A DNA stretch of 64,000 nt, taken from Pseudobdellovibrionaceae bacterium (lineage in GTDB: Bacteria > Bdellovibrionota > Bdellovibrionia > Bdellovibrionales > Bdellovibrionaceae). Below the pieces are notes generated by a model. The model worked only from the letters and a program-made list of their open reading frames with translations. It was not told the origin of the DNA and made no database searches. The stretch is taken from assembly GCA_019637915.1 (NCBI GenBank), contig JAHBUV010000001.1:2822565-2886564 (forward strand). The letters are read 5' to 3'. Below are positions 34,529 to 43,590 of the stretch, piece after piece. Position numbers and translations under genes: made by a program. Positions within the stretch are counted from its first letter, which is position 1. Every line of letters begins with the position of its first letter.

Positions 34529-35296
34529 TCACTTGGCCAGGGTCAGGGGGCGGCGGCCGAGGCTCCAGAAGAAGTACTGGGCTTTCCACATGTCCTGCTT
34601 GTTCCAGGTGTTGGTCTTGAAGCTCATCGGGGCGCCCGTGGTTTTGGCGGCGACGGACTTCATGGACATGCCGATCGGGTTGGCGAGTTCGGTCTGCACG
34701 AAGAGGCCCAGGCCCGAGGTGCCCGAGACGTTGCCCGTGAACAGGCCGCCGACGCCCGCGACGCCCGTGGCTTCCGGCAGGCGGGCGAACAGGAAGGAAT
34801 TCGGGACGGAACCGGCGAGGCCGTCGAACTCTTTCATGGCGACCGCGAGACCGAACATCAGTTTGCCGTTGGCGGACTCACCGATGTACAGGCGCGTGTT
34901 GGCGTTGAGGGCTTTCAAAGCGATCAGGTTGGTCAGGCCCGTGATCGGCAGGTTCATGCCGTTCGGGAGCTTGGTGTCCGTCAGGCTGCCACCGAGGCGG
35001 GCGGCGTTCACGTCGGCCGTGATGGACAGCATGTTCTTGCCTTCGAGGGTGTACTCGAGGGTCAGGTAGCCGACCGGGACCGAGGGGTTTTTCGGGTCGT
35101 AGAAGCTCAGGCCCGTGTTCGGGAACATCAGCGAACCGGCGAGCTCGCCTTTGAGTTCCACCATGGTGTGCTGGGTGGTGGGGTCGATGTAGGTGCGGAC
35201 GGCGACGTCTTTCACGATGCCGTTGGTGTTGGAACCGCAAGCGGTCAGCCACAGGGCGCTGGTGACGAGAGCGGCTTGGGCGAAATGCTTCAACAT
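34529..35296 (-). CDS. Predicted lipoprotein of unknown function
   Basis: A 255-residue lipoprotein: signal peptide LKHFAQAALVTSALW with lipobox LTAC and acceptor cysteine at residue 20. The mature protein is rich in beta strands, Gly, Ala and Asn and contains repeated amphipathic segments, suggesting a beta-structured outer-membrane-associated protein. AGGAG precedes the ATG. I do not recognise the family. It stands alone and converges on znuA. Confidence 0.78.
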   Translation of the reverse strand: MLKHFAQAALVTSALWLTACGSNTNGIVKDVAVRTYIDPTTQHTMVELKGELAGSLMFPNTGLSFYDPKNPSVPVGYLTLEYTLEGKNMLSITADVNAARLGGSLTDTKLPNGMNLPITGLTNLIALKALNANTRLYIGESANGKLMFGLAVAMKEFDGLAGSVPNSFLFARLPEATGVAGVGGLFTGNVSGTSGLGLFVQTELANPIGMSMKSVAAKTTGAPMSFKTNTWNKQDMWKAQYFFWSLGRRPLTLAK

Positions 35297-35491
35297 GTTG
35301 TTTTTCTCCTGTTGAAAGGTTTGTTGAGTGGACTCCCCCTGCAACAGCAAAGCCCGGGCCATGAGAAACCACTTGAAGTTCCCGACTGAAGGTTGATCTT
35401 TCGCGAAGGATTCTCAGCGCGGGAATGTCCCGGGAACTGTCCAAAAGGCGACATTGACAAGAGTCTGGTCGGAAAAGCAGACTTGCCGGCG

Positions 35492-36328
35492 ATGTCCGAT
35501 CCGGTGGGTCTGTCCGAACTCAAAATCCCGTTGAACCGCCTCGCTCCTTTGGAAAAATTCCGCACGCGGGACGGGGGCGAGCTGCAGTATCGACGGTATC
35601 CCTGCTGGAGCCGTCACCTTCTCATTTTGTATCACGGCGTGGGGGGCGACAGCCGTTACTGGGCGCCGCTCGCCTCGCGCCTCGCCGAACTCGGATGGGC
35701 GCAGGTGGTGACGCCGGATCTGCGCGGTCACGGCGTTCCGACCTCCTCCGGGCGCGCTCCGGAGGTGAAATCCGCGCAATTGGAAGAGGATTTTGACGAA
35801 CTTTTGATCCATTTGAAATTCCAGCACGCCGTTGACGAGGTCCTTCTCGGCGGTCACTCCCTGGGCGGAGGTCTGGCCCTGAAGATCCTGTGCTCTTCTT
35901 ACGCGGCCGGCGTGCGCACCGGTTTGCTCTTCGCGCCGCTCTTGCCGGAAGGGGAGAACGCCGCGCCCGGGTACGGCGGTTGGATCAGCCGCGAGGGGGA
36001 GAGCGTGAAGGTGCACATGCCGCCGGCTTACCTGATGGGAAACGAGATCTTGGAATATCCGGAATCCTTCATCCGATCGGCCCTGCCCGCGGTGGATTGG
36101 GCGGCCGCGTGGGAAAAGCGCCACGCTTCGCATCCCGGGATGAAGCTGCACGTCTTCATGGGTCTGCAAGATCAAGTTTTGTCGGCCGGTCGCACGGCTC
36201 CGTGCTTCCGTTCGCGGGGCGGCGTGAGTTATGAAGAGCTGCCGGCCTCCCACCTGGGGGTGGTGTTGCCCGGCGCGGTTTTGCCTTCGTTGCGCGGTCT
36301 GCAGGACCGCGGGGAGTTGTTCCGATGA
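35492..36328 (+). CDS. Alpha/beta hydrolase, lysophospholipase-like
   Basis: A 278-residue cytosolic alpha/beta hydrolase. Motifs are LILYHGVGGDSRYW (oxyanion region), VVTPDLRGHG, the nucleophile elbow GGHSLGGGLA, and a likely late aspartate and histidine in GLQDQVLS and ASHLG. It resembles monoacylglycerol lipase or lysophospholipase-like enzymes; the substrate is not known. The start is placed at MSDPVGLSEL, though no strong ribosome site is seen. The stop overlaps the next ATG (ATGA). Confidence 0.85.
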   Translation: MSDPVGLSELKIPLNRLAPLEKFRTRDGGELQYRRYPCWSRHLLILYHGVGGDSRYWAPLASRLAELGWAQVVTPDLRGHGVPTSSGRAPEVKSAQLEEDFDELLIHLKFQHAVDEVLLGGHSLGGGLALKILCSSYAAGVRTGLLFAPLLPEGENAAPGYGGWISREGESVKVHMPPAYLMGNEILEYPESFIRSALPAVDWAAAWEKRHASHPGMKLHVFMGLQDQVLSAGRTAPCFRSRGGVSYEELPASHLGVVLPGAVLPSLRGLQDRGELFR

Positions 36329-36771
36329 GATTTTTTTTGCTGCCTTTGTTGTTGGTTCTCGGCGGGTGCGCGAACCTCGTTGAAAAAGTGCTGGAAAAAC
36401 CGCAGATCGACTACACCCGCTCTTACGTGAAGGACCCGAGCCTCGAGGGCGCCACGGCGGTTTTCGTTTTCAACGTGAAGAACCCGAACGGCGTGCCCTT
36501 GAAATTGGATGAGTTGAATTACCGCATTTTCCTGAACGACAAGCCCTTCGCCGGCGCGCAATCCGCGAAGAACCTCTCGGTGCCGGCGAAGTCCGAATCC
36601 ACGGTCGAGATCCCCTTGCCCTTCCGTTACAGCGATGTCTTCGACGGGGTTCTGGGCTTCCTGAAATCCCGCGAAGTCACTTATCGCGTCGAAGGCCAGG
36701 CCCACTTCGCCCTTTTCAAAATCCCGTTCTCCCGCCAGGGCGACATCCGCCTGGACGGGAAAACAAAGTAA
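36325..36771 (+). CDS. LEA14/WHy-domain lipoprotein
   Basis: A 148-residue lipoprotein with lipobox LGGC (cysteine 15). The rest matches the LEA_2/WHy fold: ATAVFVFNVKNPNGVPLKLDELNYRIFLNDKP, then LSVPAKSESTVEIPLPF and VTYRVEGQAHF. Such proteins are membrane-tethered and linked to desiccation or envelope stress in other bacteria. It is translationally coupled to the upstream hydrolase. Confidence 0.85.
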   Translation: MRFFLLPLLLVLGGCANLVEKVLEKPQIDYTRSYVKDPSLEGATAVFVFNVKNPNGVPLKLDELNYRIFLNDKPFAGAQSAKNLSVPAKSESTVEIPLPFRYSDVFDGVLGFLKSREVTYRVEGQAHFALFKIPFSRQGDIRLDGKTK

Positions 36772-36857
36772 TCCGCAGGTCGGACGGTTTGTCTTTTCCC
36801 GGTCTTTTTTTCTATCCCCTTTGAATTGCTGACCAATTGCAGTCTTGATCGGTGGTC

Positions 36858-36885
36858 TTGCAATCATACTTTTTAAGAGTATACT
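36858..36885 (+). promoter_or_regulatory. Sigma-70-like promoter of the HigBA-type module
   Basis: TTGCAA (36858-36863) and TATACT (36880-36885) are separated by 16 bases in a locally AT-rich stretch. The AGTATACT palindrome over the -10 element could be an autoregulatory operator. Confidence 0.5.
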
Positions 36886-36898
36886 AGGGGTTAGTACA

Positions 36899-37227
36899 TT
36901 GAGGCGGCGATTTGTTGAGGTCTTGTTGTTTCGAAAAGCCATGGAAGGATTCGGCGCGGAAATCATCCGGACGATTCAGATGGAAGTCTTGAAGCATCCC
37001 GAGGGCGGGGACCTCCTGCGGGGTTGCGGAGGAGTTCGGAAAATGCGTGTTGCTCTGCCAGGCCAGGGAAAGAGGGGGGGGCGATGAGGGTGCTTTATTT
37101 GGATCTGCCCCACCAAGGCGTTTGCTTTCTTTTATACGCCTACCCAAAGTCGGAAAGGGAGAACATCGGCTCCGAAGAGAAACAGCTGATCCGTCGTTTG
37201 GTGAGTGAACTGAAAGCGGGAGTTTGA
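36899..37227 (+). pseudogene. HigB/RelE-type toxin gene disrupted by a frameshift in a G8 tract
   Basis: The first frame encodes FVEVLLFRKAMEGFGAE through HPEGGDLLRGCGGVRKMRVALPGQGKRGG and then stops at 37087. The next frame continues with MRVLYLDLPHQGVCFLLYAYPKSE and GSEEKQLIRRLVSELK to 37227. Joined, they match the PF06296-type RelE/HigB toxins (GGLRKxRVALPGxGKxGGARVIYL, FLLxxYPKxE). The break lies exactly in a run of eight G; nine would restore one frame. The 5' end is uncertain: TTG 36899 is the first family-like codon. A sequencing error, phase variation or genuine decay are all possible. Confidence 0.75.
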
Positions 37228-37229
37228 GG

Positions 37230-37574
37230 ATGAAGAGAAAATCCAAAGTGGGACAGGCCTTGATTCAAGGTTTGGAAGAGGCCGTCGCATGGCAAAAAGG
37301 CAAGATGGATCTGCGCCATGAAGACCTGGAGCTGCCGGATGATCCGCCGGAGTTGGATCGCGAATGGATCAAGCATTTGCGCGAGGACATCTTGCGTGTC
37401 AGTCAGCCGGTTCTCGCCAAATATCTGGGGGTGACGGACAAGGCCGTCAAGGCCTGGGAGCAAGGCCTGTCGAAACCGGGGGGCAGCGCGAGCCGGCTTT
37501 TGCAGATCGCGGCCTGGGAGCCCCGTCAGTTCAGCCACCTCATTCTCAAAGCGGCGAAAAAGACGGGCTATTAA
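37230..37574 (+). CDS. HigA-type HTH antitoxin
   Basis: A 114-residue XRE-family antitoxin. The helix-turn-helix is LRVSQPVLAKYLGVTDKAVKAWEQGLSKPGG. It sits 2 bases after the toxin frame, the toxin-first order of higBA loci. It should neutralise the toxin and repress the promoter at 36858-36885. It is intact although the toxin reading frame is broken. Its TAA overlaps the TAA of the convergent membrane-protein gene within a shared TTAA. Confidence 0.88.
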   Translation: MKRKSKVGQALIQGLEEAVAWQKGKMDLRHEDLELPDDPPELDREWIKHLREDILRVSQPVLAKYLGVTDKAVKAWEQGLSKPGGSASRLLQIAAWEPRQFSHLILKAAKKTGY

Positions 37575-37939
37575 GAGGTGAAGATCACCAGGAGCAGCGC
37601 CAGGGCGGCCGGGAGGGCCTGCACGAGGGCGATCTTGCGGCTCACGCTGTAGCCGCCGTAGAGGCCGGCCACGATCACGCAAGCCAGGAAGAAGATCTTG
37701 AGCTGTCGCGCGAACTCCGGGGTGTCCTGGCACAGGCTCCACAGCAGACCCGCGGCGAGGAAGCCATTGTACAGGCCCTGGTTCGCGGCCAGCACCGCGG
37801 TGGCTTGGGCGCGTTCCAGGGACTGGCCGAAGACCTTGAGCCCTTTCGGTTTCGTCCACAGGAACATTTCCAAAACCAAAAAGTAAACGTGCAGCAGCGC
37901 CACCAGGGCGACGAGGGCATGGGCGATCGCGGTCATCAT
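37571..37939 (-). CDS. DUF1304 family membrane protein
   Basis: A 122-residue protein with four membrane helices (AIAHALVALVALLHVYFLVL, GLYNGFLAAGLLWSL, IFFLACVIVAGLYGGY, ALPAALALLLVIF) and the conserved MFLWTKPKGLKVFG and LAANQGLYNGFLA of DUF1304. The function is unknown. GGGGGG precedes the ATG pair at 37939/37936. It follows the DoxX-like gene by 17 bases on the same strand. Confidence 0.88.
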   Translation of the reverse strand: MMTAIAHALVALVALLHVYFLVLEMFLWTKPKGLKVFGQSLERAQATAVLAANQGLYNGFLAAGLLWSLCQDTPEFARQLKIFFLACVIVAGLYGGYSVSRKIALVQALPAALALLLVIFTS

Positions 37940-37956
37940 GGCGGCCCCCCGTTCCG

Positions 37957-38349
37957 TCAGCGGCGGCGGAACAGTTGTTTGATGGTCGGCGCGTAGGGCG
38001 GGGCGAAGAAGGCCAGGTAGATTTCCAGCAGGCCCAGGATGACGGCGAGAATCAGCCCGCTCGGCGCCAGGAACAAGTGCACCAGAAAGATGTTCAGGAT
38101 GATCGGCGCCAGCACCACGAGGGCCAGGGGAACGTACATCCCCGCGAGCAGCAGGAGACCGCAAACGGTTTCCGTGCCTTTCAGCAAGGTCATGAAGTAA
38201 CCGCTCGCCATCAGACCGTTGTTGAAGGTCTGCAGGCGCTCGGGCAGATCGGGCGGCGGCTCGACCAGATTCAAGAGGCCGACCAGGCCGGACAGGAAAA
38301 ACACCAGGCCAAGCAGGATGCGGGCGATCAGGGGAAATTTGGCTTTCAT
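37957..38349 (-). CDS. DoxX-like small membrane protein
   Basis: A 130-residue protein with four predicted membrane helices. The start FPLIARILLGLVFFLSGLVGLL and the central LKGTETVCGLLLLAGMYVPLAL match the DoxX/DUF417-like family; its physiological role is unclear. The start MKAKFP is chosen because GGAGG lies 9 bases upstream; an ATG three codons earlier is too close to it. Confidence 0.82.
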   Translation of the reverse strand: MKAKFPLIARILLGLVFFLSGLVGLLNLVEPPPDLPERLQTFNNGLMASGYFMTLLKGTETVCGLLLLAGMYVPLALVVLAPIILNIFLVHLFLAPSGLILAVILGLLEIYLAFFAPPYAPTIKQLFRRR

Positions 38350-38452
38350 GGGATGCAACCTCCGTGTTGTGCCTCAAGGTTAGCGGTTTCACCCGTTGAT
38401 CGCAAGAGGGGACAACGTCCGTGAACGGCGTCGTCCTTGGCGCCGGAAGATC

Positions 38453-39532
38453 TCAACGGGCCGTCTTCACCTTCGTCCACAGGTCTTCGTAAAGGCGGTT
38501 CTTTTCCCCCAGATCCTGCACGCGCTCGAGGCGGCCCAGCAGGGCCTTGTCCGGGAACAGGGCGGGGTTGTCCTTCAAGTCCGGCGGCAGCTTTTCACGC
38601 ACGCCCTGGACGACCGGGGTGGAGCGGATCTTCAGGACGAACTCCAGATTGTTTTCCGGCGACAGCAGGAAGTTGATCAGGCGGTGGGCGGACTCCGGGT
38701 GGGGGGCGCCCTTCAGGATCACGAGGTTGTCGACGGCCCGGGTGCTGCCCTCTTTCGGGATCACGAACTCGATGCGGCCCCCGGTGGCGGCGCCGGCCTG
38801 CAGGACGTCCATGGAGAAAGCCTGGGCGGCGGCCACCTCGCGGTTCTTCAGGATGTCGATGGTGTCGGAGGTGAACATCTTGACGTTCTTGCGGGTTTTC
38901 AAAAGCAGATCGCGGACCTCGGCCAGTTTTTTTTCGTCCACGGAATTGACACTCGAACCCAGCAGCAGGAGGGCGGCCCCGCTGACCTCGCGGACGTCAT
39001 CCAGCAGGGCGAACTTGCCGGCGAGCTTCGGGTTGTCCAAAAGATCCTTCCAGGAGGTGACGGGATCCTTGTAGACGTCGCGGTCGACGGCGATGCCGGT
39101 GATGCTGACCGAGTAGGGAAGGCTCACGCGGTTCTCGGGATCATAGCTCAGGCCCAGGAAGTCCTTCACCAGCCCGGCCGCGTTCGGGATCCGGGCTTTG
39201 TCCAAGGGTTCCAGCAGGTTGAGTTTGCCGAGCACGTCCACCATGTAGTCGGAGGGCACGGCCACGTCGAGACCGGCGCCGCCGCTCTGGATCTTGGCGA
39301 GCAATTCCTCATTGGACGAGTAGTTGGTGACGTTGAGCTTGAGGCCGGTTTCTTTTTGGAAGCGGGCGACGGCTTCGGGGGACAGGTAGTTGCCCCAGAT
39401 GGCGAGGTTGACTTCGCCCTCGCCGACGGGTCCGCCGGCGGAATCTTTCTTCGTGCAGGCGCTGGTGAAGGTCAACGCGGCGGCTATCCAAAAAGTCGAC
39501 AGTGCGTGGAAGATTTTCTTGGGGCTCGACAT
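38453..39532 (-). CDS. potD: Polyamine ABC transporter substrate-binding lipoprotein, PotD-like
   Basis: A 359-residue periplasmic-binding protein tethered as a lipoprotein (TFTSAC, cysteine 26). Family features are VNLAIWGNYLSPEAVARFQKETG, GLDVAVPSDYMVDVL, LPYSVSITGIAVDRD and the C-terminal SAHRLINFLLSPENN. It is expected to bind spermidine or putrescine for the PotABC transporter encoded divergently; only 26 bases separate the potD and potA starts. GGAGAGG lies before the start. Confidence 0.92.
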   Translation of the reverse strand: MSSPKKIFHALSTFWIAAALTFTSACTKKDSAGGPVGEGEVNLAIWGNYLSPEAVARFQKETGLKLNVTNYSSNEELLAKIQSGGAGLDVAVPSDYMVDVLGKLNLLEPLDKARIPNAAGLVKDFLGLSYDPENRVSLPYSVSITGIAVDRDVYKDPVTSWKDLLDNPKLAGKFALLDDVREVSGAALLLLGSSVNSVDEKKLAEVRDLLLKTRKNVKMFTSDTIDILKNREVAAAQAFSMDVLQAGAATGGRIEFVIPKEGSTRAVDNLVILKGAPHPESAHRLINFLLSPENNLEFVLKIRSTPVVQGVREKLPPDLKDNPALFPDKALLGRLERVQDLGEKNRLYEDLWTKVKTAR

Positions 39533-39558
39533 GGGACCTCTCCGTTTGTATGGTGCCG

Positions 39559-40650
39559 ATGATGCTGGAGATCATGGGGATCCGCAAGAGCTTTGAAGGG
39601 CACGCCGTGCTGGAGGAAATCAACCTCCGCGTGGCTGAGGGGGAATTTTTCTCCCTGCTGGGCCCGAGCGGCTGTGGCAAGACGACGCTGCTGAGAATTT
39701 TGGCAGGTCTCGAGACCGCCACGGCCGGAGAAATCCGCCTCGACGGCCGCCGGGTCGACCAGTTGTCGCCCCAGGCGCGCCCCTTCAACATGGTTTTCCA
39801 GAAGTACGCCCTCTTCCCCCATCTGACGGTGAAAGAGAACATCGCCTTCGGTTTGAAACTCAAAAAAGTCCCCGCCGCCGAGATCTCGAAGCGCTGCGAC
39901 CGCGTTCTCGGCATGGTCGGCTTGAGCGCCCTGGCCTCGCGCCGGCCCGAGACCCTGTCGGGCGGGCAGCAGCAGCGCGTGGCCGTGGCCCGCGCCCTCG
40001 TCAACGAACCGAAAGTGCTTTTGCTCGACGAGCCGCTCTCGGCGTTGGATCAGAAAATGCGCGAGCACATGCAGACCGAGCTGCGGGCTTTGCAGAAAAG
40101 CCTGGGTCTGACCTTCATCTACGTGACCCACGATCAGGAAGAGGCCATGACCCTGTCCGATCGCATCGGCGTCATGAACCGCGGTCACCTCGAGCAGGTG
40201 AGCGCGCCCCGGGAGATCTACGAACAGCCCCGCACCCACTTCACCGCGCAATTCGTCGGCCGCATGAGCCGCCTGCGCGGCGAACTGGTGAGCCTCGACG
40301 GGGGCCTGGCCCGCCTGCGCCTCGACAACCAGGTGGAGATCGTCGGCCGTCCCGCCGCCGGCGCCGCGGCCGAGCTGCACACCGGCATGCGCATGGAAGC
40401 CTTCATCCGCCCTGAAAAAATCCAGATCCTCGAGGAGGCCGCGAACGGCGGCGGCCGCAATCTGCTGCCGGGCCGTTTGTCCGAGAGCGTGTTCAAGGGC
40501 AATCAAACCGAAGTCCACGTCGATGTGGACACCGGCGGGTCCTTGCTGGCCCTGGCCGCCGCCACCGGCGTGCCCTGCGCGCCCGGCGGCCGTCTCGCCC
40601 TGGCGTTTTCCCCGGAAGACACGTTTTTCTTTGGTGAGTCCGAAGGATGA
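39559..40650 (+). CDS. potA: Polyamine ABC transporter ATPase, PotA-like
   Basis: A 363-residue importer ATPase with Walker A GPSGCGKTTLL, Q-loop FQKYALFPHLTV, signature LSGGQQQRVAVARAL, Walker B VLLLDEPLSALD and H-loop VTHDQEEAMTLSDR, followed by a C-terminal TOBE domain. It energises polyamine uptake. The start is at MMLEIMG; no good ribosome site is visible. Its stop overlaps the potB start. Confidence 0.94.
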   Translation: MMLEIMGIRKSFEGHAVLEEINLRVAEGEFFSLLGPSGCGKTTLLRILAGLETATAGEIRLDGRRVDQLSPQARPFNMVFQKYALFPHLTVKENIAFGLKLKKVPAAEISKRCDRVLGMVGLSALASRRPETLSGGQQQRVAVARALVNEPKVLLLDEPLSALDQKMREHMQTELRALQKSLGLTFIYVTHDQEEAMTLSDRIGVMNRGHLEQVSAPREIYEQPRTHFTAQFVGRMSRLRGELVSLDGGLARLRLDNQVEIVGRPAAGAAAELHTGMRMEAFIRPEKIQILEEAANGGGRNLLPGRLSESVFKGNQTEVHVDVDTGGSLLALAAATGVPCAPGGRLALAFSPEDTFFFGESEG

Positions 40651-41471
40651 AATCAGGGGTTCGTCTGGGGGGACCGGCCCTGGCCTGGTTGTGTTTTTTC
40701 ATCCTCGCCCCCTTGGGCCTGGTTCTGCTCATCAGCTTCGCCCAGCGCGGGATTTACGGCGGCATCCAATGGGACTTCGGCGCCGGCAATTACTCGCGGC
40801 TCTTTTCCCCTGAAACCCTGTTGATCGTTTGGGACAGTCTGCGGCTCGCCTTCTTCACGGCGGTCGTTTGCGTTTTCCTGGGGTTGCTGTCGGCCTGGGC
40901 CATGGCCACGGCCTCGGAAAGACGCCGCCCCTGGTTGCTGGGCCTGATCGCTTTGCCCTTCCTCACCAATTTGATCATCCGCGTGTACGCCGTGAAATCC
41001 GTGGTGGCGGCGAACGGGCCCCTGCCTTTCTTGCTGACCCTGCTGGGCATCGAATTCGACCCGTTCGCTTTGACCGCGAACTCCTGGCTGGTGGCTTACG
41101 GCATGGTCAGCAGCTATCTGCCCTTCGCCGTTTTGCCCCTGTACGGGGCCTTCGAGAAATTCGATTTCACCTTGGTCGAAGCCGCGCAGGATCTCGGCGC
41201 CGGGCCGTGGAAGATCTTCGGCCAGGTGATCGTGCCGGCCTTGCGCGGGCCGATCCTCGGGGCTTTTCTGTTGGTGTTCATTCCCTGCCTCGGCGAGTAT
41301 GTCATCCCGGATCTCCTGGGCGGCGCCAAGAGCATGCTGCTCGGGAATCTGATCACCGATCAATTCCTGAAAGCCCGCGATTGGCCCTTCGGCGCGGCGG
41401 TGTCGGTGGGCATGATGGGCTTGCTGGTGCTGACGGGGCTGCTGTTGCGGGTGCTGCGGAGGACGAAGTGA
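40647..41471 (+). CDS. potB: Polyamine ABC transporter permease, PotB-like
   Basis: A 274-residue permease with six membrane helices. The EAA coupling loop is visible as LVEAAQDLGAGPWKIFGQVIVP, and IPCLGEYVIPDLLGG and NLITDQFLKARDWPFGAA are characteristic of PotB. It overlaps potA and potC by 4 bases each. Confidence 0.94.
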   Translation: MKSGVRLGGPALAWLCFFILAPLGLVLLISFAQRGIYGGIQWDFGAGNYSRLFSPETLLIVWDSLRLAFFTAVVCVFLGLLSAWAMATASERRRPWLLGLIALPFLTNLIIRVYAVKSVVAANGPLPFLLTLLGIEFDPFALTANSWLVAYGMVSSYLPFAVLPLYGAFEKFDFTLVEAAQDLGAGPWKIFGQVIVPALRGPILGAFLLVFIPCLGEYVIPDLLGGAKSMLLGNLITDQFLKARDWPFGAAVSVGMMGLLVLTGLLLRVLRRTK

Positions 41472-42289
41472 ACGAACGTCGCCGCGTGAAAGCCCCGTGG
41501 TTCGCCCGGGCTGTTTTGATTCTGGTGCTGCTCGCCCTGTACGGGCCCCTGCTGGTGCTGGTGGCGGGGTCTTTCCTCGAGTCCACCGCGACCGGACTGG
41601 TGGTGACCGGGCGCTGGTTCATCGAGGTTTTCGCCGACACGGTCCTGGGAGGGGCCTTGCTCAACTCCCTGATCGTGGCTTTTTGCTCGGCGGTCTGCGC
41701 GACGGTGCTGGGCACGGGGGCGGCGATCGCTTTGCACCGCGGGCCCTTCCCCGGCCGCCAGGTCCTGCGGGGACTCAGCTTCGTGTCCCTGGCTTTGCCG
41801 GAAATCGTGTTCGCCCTCGCCCTGCTGTCGTGGTTTTTCCTGCTGCACTGGCATTTGAGCCTGGTGACGGTGATCGCGGCGCACATCACGTTTTCGCTGT
41901 CTTACGTGATCCTGACCGTGAGCGCGCGGCTATCGACCATGGACCAATCCCTGGAGGACGCGGCCCGCGATCTGGGCGCCGGCGAGTGGCATCTGTTGCG
42001 CCGGGTGATCCTGCCCCTGCTCAAGCCGTCTTTGATCGCCGCTTTTTTGTTGAGTTTCCTTTTGTCCTTCGACGACTTCCTGATCACGTTCTTCGTGAAC
42101 GGCGTCGGCCGCGACACGCTGCCGATCAAGCTCTACACGTCGATGAAAATGGGACTGACGCCGAAGCTGAACGCCCTGGCCACGCTCATGTGGTTGGGCA
42201 GCGCTTTGCTGATCATTTTGGCCTTCCGTTCCCCCGGCTTCCGTGATGTCCTCAAGGCCGGGGAGGACAAACCCGGTGAGAACGAATAA
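41468..42289 (+). CDS. potC: Polyamine ABC transporter permease, PotC-like
   Basis: A 273-residue permease beginning at GTG 41468, inside the potB stop. Six membrane helices, the EAA loop LEDAARDLGAGEWHLLRRVILP, and FLLSFDDFLITFFVNG are typical of PotC. It completes the PotABC core complex whose binding protein is divergent potD. The end overlaps the next gene by 14 bases. Confidence 0.94.
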   Translation: MNERRRVKAPWFARAVLILVLLALYGPLLVLVAGSFLESTATGLVVTGRWFIEVFADTVLGGALLNSLIVAFCSAVCATVLGTGAAIALHRGPFPGRQVLRGLSFVSLALPEIVFALALLSWFFLLHWHLSLVTVIAAHITFSLSYVILTVSARLSTMDQSLEDAARDLGAGEWHLLRRVILPLLKPSLIAAFLLSFLLSFDDFLITFFVNGVGRDTLPIKLYTSMKMGLTPKLNALATLMWLGSALLIILAFRSPGFRDVLKAGEDKPGENE

Positions 42290-43565
42290 AAAAATCCTGA
42301 GCTGGGCCCTCTATGACTGGGCCAATTCCGCTTTCGCCACCACCGTCATGGCGGGCTTCTTCCCGGTTTTTTTCAAACAGTACTGGAGCGCCGGCGCCGA
42401 TGCGACGATCACCACGGCGAAGCTCGGCAGTGTTTTGTCCTTATCGAGCCTGATCATCGCCGTGCTGAGCCCCACCCTGGGCGTGATGGCCGATCTGAAG
42501 GGCGCTAAAAAAGCCTTTTGCGCTTTGTTCATGCTGATCGGCGCCGCCTGCTGCCTGTGGATGGCCTTGATCCCCTTGGGCGGTTGGATGCAGGCCATGT
42601 GGGCGTACGGGCTCGCCATGGTGGCCTTCGCCGCCTCGTGCGTGTTCTACGATGCGCTTCTGCCGTCGGTCGCGCGCGGCGTGCAGATGGACGACGCCTC
42701 GTCCCTGGGATATGGCCTGGGTTATCTGGGCGGCGGCGTGCTCTTCGCCATCAATGTCGTCGTTCTGCTGAAACCGGCGTTTTTTGGATTGCCGGAAGGG
42801 GACGCCGGTCAGGTGCTGGCGATCAAATGGGCCTTCGCCAGCGTGGCGATCTGGTGGCTGTTCTTCTCGATTCCGCTGTGGAAGAACGTGCCGGAGCCGG
42901 CCTCGGAAAAGCGTTCCCTCGGGTTGTGGCCGGCGACCCGCGAGTCGATCGTGGGTTTGCGCCGCACCCTGCGCGACATCAGGAAGGACCGCAACCTGTT
43001 CTTTTTCCTCCTGGCTTTCTGGATGTACATCGACGGCGTCTACACGGTGATGACCATGGCGGTGGACTTCGGTTTGTCCATCGGGCTCGGCAGTTCCGAT
43101 CTGATGACCGCCCTCCTGATGGTGCAGTTCATCGCCTTCCCCTCGACCGTGGCTTTCGGCAAGATCACCGGCCGCTTCGGTTGCCGCAAGCCGATCCTCC
43201 TGTGCATCGGCATCTACGCCGTGACGGTGGTGCTGGCCACGCGCATGTCGACGACGGCGCATTTTTTCCTGCTCGCCGCCGTGATCGGCCTCGTGCAGGG
43301 CGGGGTGCAGTCCTTGAGCCGCAGCCTCTTCGGCCACATGGTGCCGCCGGGCCGCACCGGCGAGTTCTTCGGCTTCTTCAATCTCATCGGCAAATTCGCC
43401 TCCATCGTCGGCCCCCTGGTGGTGGCGGTGACGGTGTTGATCACGGGGAATTCCCGCTACGGCATGCTGGGACTGTTGATTTTATTCACGGCCGGGGGCT
43501 GGTTGCTGTGGAAGGTTCAGGAGAGGCCGATTTCCATAGCCACCGCTTCGGGGGATCAGCTATAA
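42276..43565 (+). CDS. MFS transporter, UMF1/Atg22-like
   Basis: A 429-residue major facilitator with about 12 helices. The start KILSWALYDWANSAFATTVMAGFFPVFFKQYW is the hallmark of the UMF1/Atg22-like family (LYDWANSAF). Later motifs include LSPTLGVMADLKGAKK and PPGRTGEFFGFFNLIGKFASIVGPL. The substrate is unknown; amino acids or other small molecules are possible. GTG 42276 has GGGGAGGA upstream. It is co-transcribed with potABC by overlap. Confidence 0.9.
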   Translation: MRTNKKILSWALYDWANSAFATTVMAGFFPVFFKQYWSAGADATITTAKLGSVLSLSSLIIAVLSPTLGVMADLKGAKKAFCALFMLIGAACCLWMALIPLGGWMQAMWAYGLAMVAFAASCVFYDALLPSVARGVQMDDASSLGYGLGYLGGGVLFAINVVVLLKPAFFGLPEGDAGQVLAIKWAFASVAIWWLFFSIPLWKNVPEPASEKRSLGLWPATRESIVGLRRTLRDIRKDRNLFFFLLAFWMYIDGVYTVMTMAVDFGLSIGLGSSDLMTALLMVQFIAFPSTVAFGKITGRFGCRKPILLCIGIYAVTVVLATRMSTTAHFFLLAAVIGLVQGGVQSLSRSLFGHMVPPGRTGEFFGFFNLIGKFASIVGPLVVAVTVLITGNSRYGMLGLLILFTAGGWLLWKVQERPISIATASGDQL

Positions 43566-43590
43566 AGTCCCTCTCTGCCAGCGAGGGACC

